Shown piece after piece: positions 1 through 10,668 of a stretch of DNA of 64,000 bases (its first letter is position 1; each line of letters opens with the position of its first letter). The position numbers were made by a program, and so were the translations under genes. The notes beneath the pieces were generated by a model. It was not told where the DNA came from and made no database searches. It was given only the letters and a program-made list of their open reading frames with translations. Origin of the DNA: Garcia nutans (Eukaryota; Streptophyta; Magnoliopsida; Malpighiales; Euphorbiaceae); NCBI GenBank assembly GCA_947685225.1, contig CANTUV010000033.1:51189001-51253000 (forward strand), written 5' to 3'.

Positions 1-1680
1 CGCAATTTACCCCTTTGCAATTAATTTGAATAATCTAGTGATCTACGCATATTTTATATTTTAGGGGAATCAGGTTTTCTCCCCCTTTCAAAATAAATAT
101 AAATCAATCTTAAACTCGATATAACAAATAAATTATCAACCAGATAAAATTAAATATATTCAGAATACAAAGTAACGAAGTAAAATTAAGCATGAACTTG
201 TGAGCGAAGACAACATTTGGTTGAGGATTTTTATCAAGTACCTGGTATGTATGGCTGTGCGTATACAAATGAAAAAGTTTCTGCTTAACCATCACAAGTT
301 TCATAAAAAAAAATTATTCACAAACATGAAACAAAAAAAAAAATTTTAATTTCTCTCTAAAATCTTACATACTGATAGAACCATATAACAAAAGCAAGGG
401 AGATTGACTCAAAGAAATTCATCACAGGTGCCATTCTATCAAATAGATAGCCAGTAGGATTTTTCCACATAGTTTTTCCATCTAAAAAAATACTTCTTTA
501 AAGTTTGGATTACTGTGCATGATATATAAATTACGTGTTCCAGTTTTTGTGATAAAAATTGAAAAAAAAAAGATAAAATAATGTTTTTTTAATCAAATCT
601 ACAAAAAACTAATAGTATATTATTAATGGTTAATATAATCTATGAAAAGTTTTAAAATTAAATCTGTAATAGTGATTTAAAATGAAAAAAAAAATTGCAC
701 AATTAAAGAAGTGAACCACCGTCATCTCTGTCTTCTTTATTCTGAGTAATCGATTAGTGAGATCTAAGAAAAGAAGAAATTAGAGAAGTAATTTTTTTTT
801 AAAAAAAGGAGAAGATGAAACAGAGAACGGAGATGAAAGAGATGAAAAAGATGCAATGAAAGGAGAAGATGCAAAAATAGTGAAAAACCGTATATTTGAA
901 AAAAAAATAAAAGATTAAAAAGGTTAAAATTGAAGTGATAAAAAGTTAAAAATGAAAAAATAAAGTTATAGTGGTAAAAATAAAAATGAAACTTCAAAAA
1001 TAGTATATAATGTAATTTTCACTTTAAAATTTTACTTTGAGATTTTGATGATTTTAAATTTTTAGAATGATAAAACATTATTCATAATGTTTTTAAAATA
1101 CATCTCACGTTTTGCAAAATAGGCTTGTTTGTGTAGATATTAGTTTGTTTGTGCCTTCAAATAACAGTTTAAAGTTAGATTTGGAAACTGGAAAGTAAAT
1201 CAGAATTTAGACTGACGTAGGTTTTTTATTCAGACTAGTTTATTTTAAAAAATCATAACTTAAGTTTTTGAAGCCTAAATTCAGTGATTCAAAAATCTAA
1301 AGTTATCTACACTATCAAAGCTACAATTCTTATGCATAACCCAAGCCCAGATTCAAACTTTATCATATCACAGATTGGCTTCAAAAAATTCTGAATAAAT
1401 CTTAAATTAATTATGTTTCATTATTTTGCTAGAATTTAATTAATTTGCTAAGATTTATTTTATCATTTTATAACTAAGATTAGGGTTTAGTATTAAATAC
1501 TCTTATTTTGAGATTGTAACAAGTTAGTTAAATGATAATAGAATTTTAGAATTTTTGAGAGATTGTAGTCTCTTGTCTCTTGGTTCTTGCTTAAATCAAG
1601 GTTTCTATTTTTAAAATTAATTGCATGGTGGTAGGTTAATTTTAAGATTTTCTTCCATGTGTTGAAATTGGGTTGCGGAC
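1..1680. other. AT-rich intergenic region
   Basis: No coding region is recognisable. The stretch is A/T-rich with many homopolymer runs. The short ORFs on either strand have low-complexity Phe/Leu/Asn/Lys compositions typical of random AT-rich DNA. No RNA gene or clear repeat boundary is seen. Confidence 0.6.
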
Positions 1681-1950
1681 TTGACAAATGATCAAATTTT
1701 ATCTTTAAAAGGATTGATATCACACGCAAAAATGAATGAGCCTCTAGTATCTAAACTAGGAGTTTACGTCAGGATGACCGAAGAAAATGACTATAATTTT
1801 TGTATCTTTGAGTCAGATTGCCAAACACTCATTCATTCCATCAATAACACTATTGACTGCCCGCGAGAGATAGACAATTTTGTATTTGATATTTTAGTCC
1901 TAATATTAGATTGTTGTAATTGGAAGTTTGCTTTCACTCCTATAAAATGA
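1681..1950 (+). mobile_element. LINE RNase H (RVT_3-type) fragment
   Basis: An 89-codon open stretch contains FESDCQTLIHSIN and a downstream Asp/Phe-rich segment ending FVFDILVLILDCCNWKFAF. This resembles the RNase H-like domain (RVT_3) at the C-terminus of plant L1-type LINE ORF2, where the motif is usually written as E-S-D followed by a helix. Only about 80 residues are present. The start codon is not ATG, and no reverse transcriptase or zinc-binding segment lies upstream, so it is an isolated degenerate fragment. It could instead come from a host RNase H-like gene, but context and size favour a LINE relic. Confidence 0.55.
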
Positions 1951-2750
1951 ATTCTTTGGTATTAATGCAATCATAACATTTTCGTTATAATTAATCACAT
2001 GAATGCAGACACAAGAAACTAACATCCACCTTCTTAGATCTTACATGTATTCATGCTTCCATAGGTCTTAACCTATGCTCCCTCTTCAAAGGGCATCTTG
2101 TCATTGTTTATTTTTCCCCTTTTCAAATACTGATATATAAATATAATGCTATAATATAGAATTGAGAATTCCAAATTTCCAACTCTTTTTGTCTGGATTT
2201 TTCAAAGCACTGACCATCACTGTAGATTTATGCTTTTGCAACATCAACAGCTGGCTAGTTAATGTTTGATTCCAAATAAAATTAACCAATTTTGTTATTG
2301 GTAAAACAAAGGATTTCAAATCTTTAGATTTTTTTATTTGAATAAATTTCAATTTAATTGGAAATAAATTATATTTTTAGAATTATTATGTTCAAGATTG
2401 ATGCCTCTATGCTTTTCTTTATAACGTTATATACTGTTCATTTAAAATTTTAAAAAATAGAATATGACAAAAAAAATTTAAATTCTTGCATTACTAAGTA
2501 TTTTTTTTCCCTCTTAGTTAAACGAATTCTTATAGTAGAATTCAAACTAGTTATTTCACAAATAGAATTAATTTTGTATTTATAAAGATATTTGTATATA
2601 TAAGTTAAGTACAAAAAATTGTGATTCGTACAGTAGTAGCAGACATACATATATTCCAAAATCATAGCATGCAAAATGTAGTATAAGCATCAACTCTCAC
2701 AGTCTTTGCTCTAAACCATTTTTATTATTGATTAAATTCTTAAGCAGAAA
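1951..2750. other. AT-rich intergenic region
   Basis: No gene is recognised. Short ORFs here are AT-biased and do not resemble any known family. It separates the LINE fragment from the AT-rich dispersed repeat. Confidence 0.5.
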
Positions 2751-2751
2751 A

Positions 2752-3366
2752 TAGTGGCAGAATCAGAATTTAAGTAAAGGGAGTAAAATTTCAAATAAAA
2801 AATTATAGATGAATTTATATATTTTTTTGTATATTAAAAAATTAATGTAAATAATTGACAATAATATTTATATTTAATTTTATTTTCATATTAAATATTA
2901 AAATATTAAAATTTTTATCATTTTTATTTTGTTATTTAAATATTATTTTGAAAAATTACACAATATATATTATTTTTTAAATAATATTTATATTTTTTAG
3001 ATATTTAAAAAAAATTATTTAAACTAATAATTTTTTAATAAATTTATATGATAAAATATTTTTTTACAACATAATTAACTTAGTCACAAAACCCCTAAAC
3101 TGAATTTATAATTAAAATATAAAATAATTAACCTAATTACAAAATCATAAATTCTCAATTCATATCATAATTAAATTTTAAAATAATTAACCTAATTATC
3201 AAAATAATAAATTAAAACCTATTAATTAAATTTTAAATTAAACAATAATTATAAATAATTATAATACTCAATAGTATTATCAAAATAATAAATTAAAAAT
3301 TACTTTCAAAATTTTAATTTAATTAATATTTAAAAAATTATATATATGGCAATATATATATATATA
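2752..3366 (-). repeat. AT-rich dispersed repeat, copy 1 (one end missing)
   Basis: This very AT-rich block opens with a GGCAGAATCAG-like end followed by GTAAAATTTC. Its core then matches two other regions of this window, 18194-18960 (opposite orientation) and 58907-59551 (same orientation). Shared landmarks include TTTATTTTCATATTAAA, TTACACAATATATATTATTT and TTAAACTAAT. The far end found in the other copies, a GC-rich GGCGGAACCAAG-type end, is absent here and is replaced by a TA run and a SINE. It is non-coding and looks like a non-autonomous transposable element, but the class is not determined. Strand is assigned relative to copy 2, taken as plus. Confidence 0.6.
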
Positions 3367-3470
3367 TTTTTTTTTTCAAAAGTTCGACTCTCGAAAATAC
3401 ATTTTTGAGGATCGAACCCCTGCCCTCCCGTAGGAGTAACAACAGGTGGCCCGCTGGGCTAACCCCATAT
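3367..3470 (-). mobile_element. tRNA-derived SINE
   Basis: Read on the minus strand, the sequence starts GGGGTTAGCCCAGCGGGCC, with an A-box-like TAGCCCAGCGG at 3451-3461. A perfect B box GGTTCGATCC follows at 3409-3418, and the element ends in an A-run (the T-run at 3367-3376). These are the internal Pol III promoter boxes and tail of a SINE. TA repeats on both sides (to 3366 and from 3467) suggest insertion into a microsatellite. The body is only about 100 bp. It cannot fold as a normal tRNA because the anticodon arm is not recognisable. Confidence 0.65.
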
Positions 3471-3677
3471 ATATATATATAATTATATCTATATATCTAT
3501 CTATCTCTTGCTTTCGGCCTTTTGCTGAACTTGCCTTTGTTTTGGTTTCTCTCTGCAAACTGTGGTTTGGTATAGAATTGAAGGGATTGATTGATCTGTT
3601 ATTTTACGGTTTTTTGGGATGTTTTTTGAGGTGAGTTTTTATTTGAATTCAGTGTTCCGGGAAATTGGAGAGGTGAA

Positions 3678-4807
3678 ATGGAGAGAGATTTCTTGGGTCT
3701 GAGTTCAAAAGAACCATTCGCTGTGGTTAAGGAAGAGATGAACTCTGATGGGTACAAAGAAATTGGATTTAGTAAAGGTTCAGGGATACACTGGCCCTTC
3801 TCCAACAAGGTCTCTGCTCTTCCTCGTTTGAATTCTTTCAAGTTTGCTCAAGAAGACAAGACTAGGAGAATTGTATCTGATTCTTCAGTGTCTCCTGGAT
3901 TCTTGTCCATTTCAACTGCAGATGCCTTTGACCCTAACCAAAATTAGTTTATGGCTGAATTCCAGAAATCATTCAATCATGACAGGCAAGGTGGGAGTCA
4001 TCTTACATTGACTGCTTATCCTGTGCAACAAGATGTGCATTCTGTGCATCATCCCCATGATCTGAAAATGTTTCCAGTCTCCAACCATGCAACTTCTATT
4101 TCTATTGGCAACCCTTTTTTCAAGAATTATTATGAACCACCGGCCCAAATATGGCTAGCACCACCATAAAGCCACAATTACTTGGTGGAATTCCTGCCAC
4201 AGCTCCACAAACAATTCTTCCTACTGTTGGTTCTGTTTTTGGGATAATGGATTCTTGTGTGAAATCCTCAGGATCTCCTGCTCAACTAACCATATTTTAT
4301 GCTGACACAGTGAATGTTTATGATGATATATCACCTGAGAAGGCTCAGGCTATCATGTTCTTGGCAGGAAATGGCTCTTCCATCTCCTCTAACATGGTAC
4401 AGCCAAAAATTCAAGGCCAGGTGCCAAGCTCAAAACCAGTGGCAACTGATATTAGTCCTGTGAGCCAGCCTGTAACTACTCCACCTTGCTCTCACCTCTC
4501 AAGCCCTTTGTCTGTTTCTTCACATACTGGTGCTCAGTCAGGGAGTGGGTCTACTAGTACTGAAGAAATCTTGGCAGTTAAGAACACTGGAACTGTAACT
4601 ACTACTGTTAGTAAACTGGACTCTCCCAAAATTGCAAGTGCAATGGGATCTGTTACTGCAACAACCATAATACCATCTGTACCCCAGGCTCGAAAGGCAT
4701 CCTTGGCTCGGTTTTTGGAGAAGCGCAAGGAGAGGGTGATGAGTGCAACACCATACAACCTCAGCAAGAAATTTCCTGAATCCCCCATCCCGAATACAGT
4801 TGACTGA
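3678..4807 (+). pseudogene. JAZ3: JAZ3-like (TIFY) processed pseudogene
   Basis: JAZ proteins are nuclear repressors of MYC transcription factors in jasmonate signalling. They are degraded through the SCF-COI1 receptor. The sequence encodes, in order, the JAZ3-type N-terminus MERDFLGLSSKEPF with WPFSNKVS, a TIFY/ZIM region (TIFYADTVNVYDDISPEKAQ) and a C-terminal Jas motif (SLARFLEKRKERV ending SATPYNLSKK). The span of about 376 codons matches a full-length JAZ3. JAZ3 genes normally have several introns; here the whole reading is continuous, as expected of a reverse-transcribed copy. It is broken by an in-frame TAG at 3945-3947 and by a one-base frameshift near 4135-4150, so the TIFY and Jas parts lie in a different frame from the N-terminus. 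The conserved glycine of the TIFYxG core is Asp. An open frame of 218 codons starting at 4151 could still encode a TIFY+Jas product if transcribed, which is unproven. Confidence 0.85.
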
Positions 4808-5185
4808 ATAGCTCTCTCACCAAGTAAGGAGAGTAATCACAACAAATGAAGCCAAATTATAAAGTAATCATTTCAATTTATGTAGTTAGTTAAAGATGCA
4901 GGAAATTTTTTTTTTTTGGTTAAATAGAATAACTGTAATCCCTTGTTTGATCCCAAAACTTTCCTTATATATATAGAGAGAGAGAACAGAGAGAGAAAGA
5001 GAAGCTGCAATGGTGTCTGTCCCTTTTTTTTTTGTAATGGTTTTCCTTTTAATTATTGTGTTTGAAGAAATTAAGCATATTTTGTGACAATGTAACTTTT
5101 GTTACATTATGGAAATAAAAAATACAAGATTAAGATCAAATATATATATATATATATATCTATTTTAAAACAAAGTTTGTTTATT
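4808..5185 (+). other. 3' flank of the JAZ3-like retrocopy
   Basis: This looks like a retained 3' UTR: T-runs, a GA-rich stretch near 4975-5005, and an A-rich GGAAATAAAAAATAC near 5111 that could be the decayed poly(A) end. A TA microsatellite follows at 5143-5158. No ORF is recognised. Target-site duplications of the retrocopy could not be identified by eye. Confidence 0.4.
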
Positions 5186-5190
5186 ATATT

Positions 5191-5757
5191 TGTTAATAAA
5201 ATATTACTAACCATAAAATGACGTTATAATTTTTGAGTAAAAAATAGAGGTGCCTAACTTAGGTATTTTTGGTCCAAAATAGAGGTGCCTAACTTAAGTG
5301 ATGGTGGTAAAAAATGGAGGTGCCTAACTTAGATAAAGGAGATGCTTAACATTTGACAAATCTCACTAACCATTATGTACACATGTTATAATTTTTTTTA
5401 TATAAATGGCCCTTTGGCCATTGCTATGGAAGAGAAAATCAAAGAGAATAGAAAGAAAATTAATAGAGAGGAAGATCAGAGCGGATCTAGCAAAAATTAA
5501 GTCAAGTAATTTTTGTACTCTTAATCACGTCTATTATAAAATTTCTTTAAGAGAATTTCTGTTAAAATTTCTTGGGGATAATTGGGTTTGAGGTGTGGGT
5601 GTTTATAAATACGGTATATTTTTCTACTTAATAGAAGTCTACAGCAGCTCCGGAGACGTAGGCATAATTGGCCGAACTCCGTTATCAAATTGTGTGTTAC
5701 TATTCTGCATTTATTTTTATTTTTCTACTAATATGGTTTAAGAAAAATAGAATAATG
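5191..5757 (+). repeat. 5' LTR of copia element 1 (3' end deleted)
   Basis: It begins TGTTAATAAAATATTAC and matches the 3' LTR at 9075-9692 up to about GGTTTAAGAAAAATAG, after which homology stops and gag sequence begins. It contains one full copy of a 35-bp unit (5289-5323), a TATA-like TATATAAATGGCCC near 5399, and a GAGAAAATCAAAGAGAATA leader-like stretch. About 50 bp of the LTR end seem to be lost together with the primer-binding site. Confidence 0.85.
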
Positions 5758-6330
5758 TTGCTTTCACCATAGCCAATGAAAAGACCACGGCGGGACTTAT
5801 GGCTGCTCTCTCCGGCATGTATGAAAAGCCATTGGCCGCAAATAAAGTTCACTTGATGAGTCAGTTATTTAATTTATGAATGGCAGAAGGGGCTTCGGTG
5901 GCCCAACATCTGAATGAACTCAACACAGTCACAACCCAATTGAGTTCAGTGGAAATTGAATTCGATGATGAAGTTCGGACTTTAATTCTCTTATCATTTC
6001 TACCAGACAGTTAGAGTGCTACCGTTACAGCGGTCAGCAGTTTGTCAAAAAATATCAAATTAAAGTTCGACGATGTACGAGATCTGGTATTGAGTGAAGA
6101 AATTCGGTGAAGAGAATCAAGAGAAGCATCAACCTCTTCAGCTCTACACAAAGAGTCTAGAGGGAGAACTTCAGGCAGAAATTCAAACTCTGGTAGATCA
6201 AGATCTAGAAGGACAAATCTATATCGGAAAAGAAAGATTTTAAGTGTTATAATTGTGGCAAGAAGGGTCACTTTAAGAAGGATTTCCGAGCTCCGAAGAA
6301 AGATACCAGCGCACAGAAATCTGTAAATGT
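5758..6330 (+). pseudogene. copia gag remnant
   Basis: Translated across stops, this gives EKTTAGLMAALSGMYEKP, then AEGASVAQHLNELNTV, then QLSSVEIEFDDEVRTLIL, followed by PDS-stop-SATVTAVS and a CCHC-type zinc knuckle at about 6240-6290. These are the middle and C-terminal parts of a UBN2-type copia gag. The N-terminal part is missing. A Trp codon has become TAG at 6013-6015. The final zinc-knuckle Cys is Phe. Confidence 0.8.
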
Positions 6331-6369
6331 GACCAAGGATGCAACCTCAAACATAAAGAACATCATCGC

Positions 6370-7330
6370 AGTAGCGGATGCTGATTCAAATCTATGGCAC
6401 CAGAGGCTTGGCCATATAAGCGAGAAAGGGATGAAGGCATTTCTATCAAAGAAAAAGTTGCCATAACTTAAAAGTGTAGATGTCGGTCTATGTGAAGACT
6501 GCATCTTTGAAAAATAAAAGAAAGTCAGTTTTACGAAAATTGACAAGACACTCCAGGAAAAAAAGCCCGAGTTGGTACATATCGATGTATGGGGACCGTC
6601 TCCAGTTCCATCTCTTGCAGGCTCATTGTATTAAGTCACCTTCATTGATGATTCAACGATAAAGGTATGAGTGTATTTTCTGAAGAAGAAATCATAAGTC
6701 TTTGATATATTCAAAAAATGAAAGGCCATGGTGGAAAATGAAACTGGCTTGAAAGTCAAGCAATTGAGGCCTGACAATGGAGGGGAGTACAGAGATAGAA
6801 GGTTTAGAGAATTTTGCGCAAGCAGCGGAATCAAGATGAAAAAAATATTTCCTATGACACTGCAGCAAAACAGCGTAGCTAAGCGCATGAACAGAACTTT
6901 AAATGAACGCGCCAGAAGTATGATGATACATGCCGACTTGCCCAAGAATTTATGGGCTGAATCTATCAACATCGCAGCCTGCTTGATCAACCGTGGGCCT
7001 TCAGTACCTCTGGATGGTGAAATACCAGAGGAAGTATGGAGCAAAAAAGAGGTAAACCTTGCACACTTAAGAGTGTTTAGTTGTATCTCTTACATATATA
7101 TAGATTCTACTGGAAGAAGTAAACTTGATGCCAAGTCTAAAAAATATGTCTTCGTTGGATATGGTGGTGATGAGTTCTGTTACCGATTTTGGGATTATAA
7201 AAATCGAAAGATCGTAAAAAGTTGAGATGTCATATTCAGCGAGAATGCAATATACAAGGATAGGCTAACAACAGAATCAAGCAGCTCCAAGATAGATGCT
7301 GAAAATAAGGAATTTGCTGAGTTCTAGGAG
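6370..7330 (+). pseudogene. copia integrase, inactive
   Basis: A GAG-pre-integrase motif LWHQRLGHISEKGMKAF is followed by HIDVWGP (first Asp), RPDNGGEYRDRRF (second Asp) and NSVAKRMNRTLNERARSMM, where the third acidic residue of the D,D-E triad should be (NGVAERMNRT in relatives). The Glu is Lys, and several stops precede the core. The longest open part, 6728-7225, ends with FVGYGGDEFCYRFWDYKNRK of the C-terminal region. No functional integrase is possible. Confidence 0.85.
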
Positions 7331-7378
7331 ATTTCTGGAAATGATGTTCATAATAGTCCTGAAGCAGAGGAGCCAAGA

Positions 7379-8996
7379 ATGCCGAAATTAAGACGCTCCT
7401 CCAGAATTTCTAGACCAACCCAACGTTACTCGTCTTCTTTGCATTACTTGTTGTTGACAGACAATGGTGAACCAGAGTGCTACGATGAAGCAATGCAAGT
7501 GAAGGATTCAGTCAAGTGGGAGTCTGCCATAAAAGATGAGATGGACTCACTCATGTCAAATTAGATATGGAAATTAACTGAACTACCACAAGGCAATAAA
7601 GCACTCCACAACAAGTGGATTTACAGGATCAAAGAAGAGCATGATAAGAGTAGACGATACAAAGCAAAATTGATTGTAAAAGGTTTTCAGCAAAAGGAAG
7701 GTGTTGACTATACTAAAATTTTTTCTCCAGTCGTGAAGCTTACTACAATCAGACTGGTATTGAAAATAGTAGCTGTAGAGAATTTACATCTTAAATAGTT
7801 AGATGTAAAGACAACATTCCTTTATGGAGATTTGGAGGAAGAGATCTACATGAAGCAGCCAAAAGGCTTCATTAAGGTAGGTAAGAAAAACCTAGTGTGC
7901 AGGTTGAAGAAGAATTTGTATGGTTTGAAACAAGCTCCTAGACAGTGGTACAGGAAGTTTGATAGTTTTATGGGCAGCATCGGTTTCACAAGATGCCAAG
8001 CAGATCATTGTTGCTACATTAAGAAGTTTGACAGTAGCTTTATTATTTTATTGTTATACATTGATGACATGCTCATTGCAGGTTCAGACATGCAAGAGAT
8101 TAAAAATTTAAAGCAGAAATTGTCAAAATAGTTTGCAATGAAAGATCTGTTCTTGGAATAAGGATCAAGAGAAACACGAAGTCTGGGACTTTGATGTTAT
8201 CACAGGCTGAGTACATCACTAAAGTACTAGCCAGATTCAACATGCAAGATGTTAAACCAGTGAGCACACCTTTAGGTGTTCATTTCAGACTCTCCAAAGA
8301 ACAGTCATCGAATACGGAGGAGGAACGTGCACACATGGCAAAAGTGTCGTATGCCTCAACAATTGGAAGTTTGATATATGTCATGGTTTGTACAAGGCCA
8401 AATATTGCTCAAGCAGTGTGAGCTATTAGCAGGTACATAAATAATCCAGGCAAGGTACACTAAAAAGCAGTCAAGTGGATCTTCAGATATCTTTGAGGTA
8501 CCACAGATAAGACACTTTATTTTCAAGGTAGAGATACAACACTAGCAGGCTTTGTGGATGCTGCCTTAGCAAAAAATATTGACGTCAGAAAGAGCACTGC
8601 ATGGTATATCTATACTCTAGGAGGTACTGCAGTGAGCTGGGTCTCTCAACTACAAAAGACAGTTGCTCTCTCCACAACTGAAGCAGAATATGTCGCTTTT
8701 ACCGAAGCCAACAAGGAGATGATCTGGCTCCAAAATTTCTTGGAAGAACTAGGCAAGAAATAAGAAAATAATATTTTTCATTGCGACAGTCAAAGTGTCA
8801 TACATCTAGCGAAGAATCCGTCTTTTCATGCCAGAACGAAGTACATACAGTTGCGATATCACTTTATTCGGTCACTTCTGGAAGATGGGATTTTGAAACT
8901 TGAGAAGATCAGTGAAACTCAAAATCCAGCAGATATGTTAACGAAGACGGTGTCGACTGACAAACTGAAGCTGTGTTCAGCTTCAGTTGGCCTGTA
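7379..8996 (+). pseudogene. copia reverse transcriptase and RNase H, inactive
   Basis: RT begins around RRSSRISRPTQRY and WESAIKDEMDSLM. It continues with KWIYRIKEEHDKSRRYKAKL, GDLEEEIYMKQPKGF, NLYGLKQAPRQWYRKF and the catalytic LLYIDDMLIAGS. RNase H follows with GTAVSWVSQLQKTVALST and TEAEYVAFTEANKEMIWLQ, ending NPADMLTKTVSTDKLKLCS. The YIDD motif is intact, but stop codons lie at 7562, 7798, 8128, 8418, 8461, 8494 and 8761. Many look like CAG/CAA/CGA/TGG codons that became stops by C-to-T change. Confidence 0.88.
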
Positions 8997-9074
8997 GTAG
9001 AAGTAGATCGTAGAAGAGTTATTGCATAGATTGAGGTGTGAAGACAGATTGAAATCAGTCTTCAAGTGGGAGAT

Positions 9075-9692
9075 TATTAATAAAATATTACTAACCATAA
9101 AATGAAGTTGTAATTTTTAAGTAAAATATAGAGGTGCCTAACTTAGGTATTTTTGGTCCAAAATGGAGGTATCTAACTTAAGTGATGGTGGTAAAAAATG
9201 GAGGTGCCTAACTTAAGTGATGGTGGTAAAAAATGGAGATACCTAACTTAAGTAAAATAGATGCTTAACCTTTGACAAATCTCACCAACTATTATGTATA
9301 CATGTAATAAATTTTCTATATAAATGGCCCTTTGGCCATTGCTATGGAAGAGAAAATCAGAGAGAATAAAAAGAAAATTAATAAAGAGGAAGATCAGAGC
9401 GGATCTAGCAAAAATTAAGTCAAGTAATTTTTGTGCTCTTGATCACGTCTATTAGGAAATTTCTTTAAGAGAATTTATGTTAAAATTTCTTGGGGATAAT
9501 TGGGTGTGAGGTGTGAGTGTTTGTAAACACGGTATATTTTTCTCCTTAATAGAAGTCTGCAGCAACTCCTGAGACATAAACATAATTGGCCGAACTCTAT
9601 TATTAAATTGTATGTTACTATTCCGCATTTATTTATGTTTTCTTACTAATATGGTTTAAGAGAAATAGAGCGATAATATTTATTTTTCAACA
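9075..9692 (+). repeat. 3' LTR of copia element 1
   Basis: This 618-bp LTR starts TATTAATAAAATATTAC (its TG end mutated to TA) right after a purine-rich tract AAGTGGGAGAT, and ends in TTTTTCAACA. Relative to the 5' LTR it carries one extra copy of a 35-bp unit containing AACTTAAGTGATGGTGG (two copies, 9173-9242). The LTRs differ at many positions, so the insertion is old. Confidence 0.9.
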
Positions 9693-9697
9693 ATATT

Positions 9698-10580
9698 ATC
9701 ATAAATGAATGGCATAGAAGAACAATCCCAAAATGACATCAAATTTCTCCACTGAGTAAAAACGTTCCACCCCTGAGCAGAAGACATATTTATGCCTAAT
9801 TAAATTATTCTACGACATGTCTCATGCATGCATTAGGTTACACTGTGTCTAAGCAAAAATCCTTCTGTTTACTACATTTGATCCTTTTTTTTGAAAAAAA
9901 AAATTAAAGATTGAGTCCAGTGATAATGGAAATACAAACTCTGCCTCTGAAACAAGACATGTACTAGACATTGTTTAAATTAGCCTACGTATTTGTTCTA
10001 CTTTCAAAGATCTTTTGTCATTCAATAAACCATTAATTTAGTCAACTTCGAATTATATATATATGAATATCTGTTTTATCCTTTAACAGTATAAATAAGT
10101 TCAAATTTTTTTTATTGTTATTTCTTGAACTCCTACTGATAGCTGGGATTACAATTTCTTAATTTTAGAGAAAAATTTAGCATTGCTGGGTGAAAATAAA
10201 TAATTATTTTTTGTAGTTTTTTACTTCTCTTCACTTTATGGGGACGGCTCCGCCTCCCAATAGCTTTAATGTAGAAATTAACTTATTTTGCCTTCAAAAT
10301 TTGATCAAAGCAGCTTATTACCGAGACGCCAGATTCTGATTTATGGAAAGTAGAGCCAAAATTAATTAATTATTTTTTCCAATCAGCTCTACTAATAATA
10401 CAGACCAAATAATTAATTTATTATAACTTTACAAATAAACATAATAGATCTCTGTTCCCTTAATTGAAAGCTTAATTGTAACAGGCAGCTTCCTTCCCCT
10501 AATAATAATACAATTCATTAAACCAATCCATGGAATCTATAAAAAAAGAAATTTCCTATCAATCCCTCACGCTTATGGAA
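9698..10580. other. Intergenic region and distal promoter
   Basis: No coding region or repeat is recognised between the copia element and the promoter of the small gene at 10669. The sequence is AT-rich with short TA runs near 10055. Confidence 0.5.
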
Positions 10581-10586
10581 TCTCTC

Positions 10587-10598
10587 TATATATATAAT
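10587..10598 (+). promoter_or_regulatory. TATA box of the small membrane-protein gene
   Basis: TATATATAATAC lies about 75 nt upstream of the ATG at 10669, followed by a C/A-rich leader (CCCCCAAAGCC). This is normal spacing for a plant TATA box with a short 5' UTR. Confidence 0.55.
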
Positions 10599-10668
10599 AC
10601 CCCCAAAGCCTCTGCTTGACCAACTCATCATAGCTTCCATCAGTCATTTCCAATCAATTGGTCTGATA

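Larger units (their letters stand above)
5186..9697 (+). mobile_element. Ty1/copia LTR retrotransposon, defective (Tork/Tnt1-like)
   Basis: The element runs from TG at 5191 to CA at 9691-9692. It is flanked by the perfect 5-bp duplication ATATT (5186-5190 and 9693-9697). The internal order is gag, integrase, reverse transcriptase, RNase H, as in Ty1/copia. Gag residues such as LMAALSGMYEKP begin directly after the 5' LTR, so the primer-binding site and gag N-terminus are deleted. The zinc knuckle CYNCGKKGHFKKDF lacks its last Cys. The gag end joins straight to the pre-integrase motif LWHQRLGH, so the aspartic protease is deleted. Integrase keeps HIDVWGP and RPDNGGEY, but the catalytic Glu region reads NSVAKRMNRT (Glu to Lys). 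RT keeps YIDD near 8060. At least ten in-frame stops occur. The lineage is judged from remembered similarity. Confidence 0.92.

Noticed and set aside
3405..3470. A tRNA gene on the minus strand
   Set aside because: The B box is perfect, but there is no recognisable anticodon arm or acceptor pairing and an A-tail follows, so a SINE is the better reading.
4534..4788. 84-codon minus-strand ORF
   Set aside because: It is antisense to the JAZ3-like TIFY/Jas region and has no independent family resemblance.
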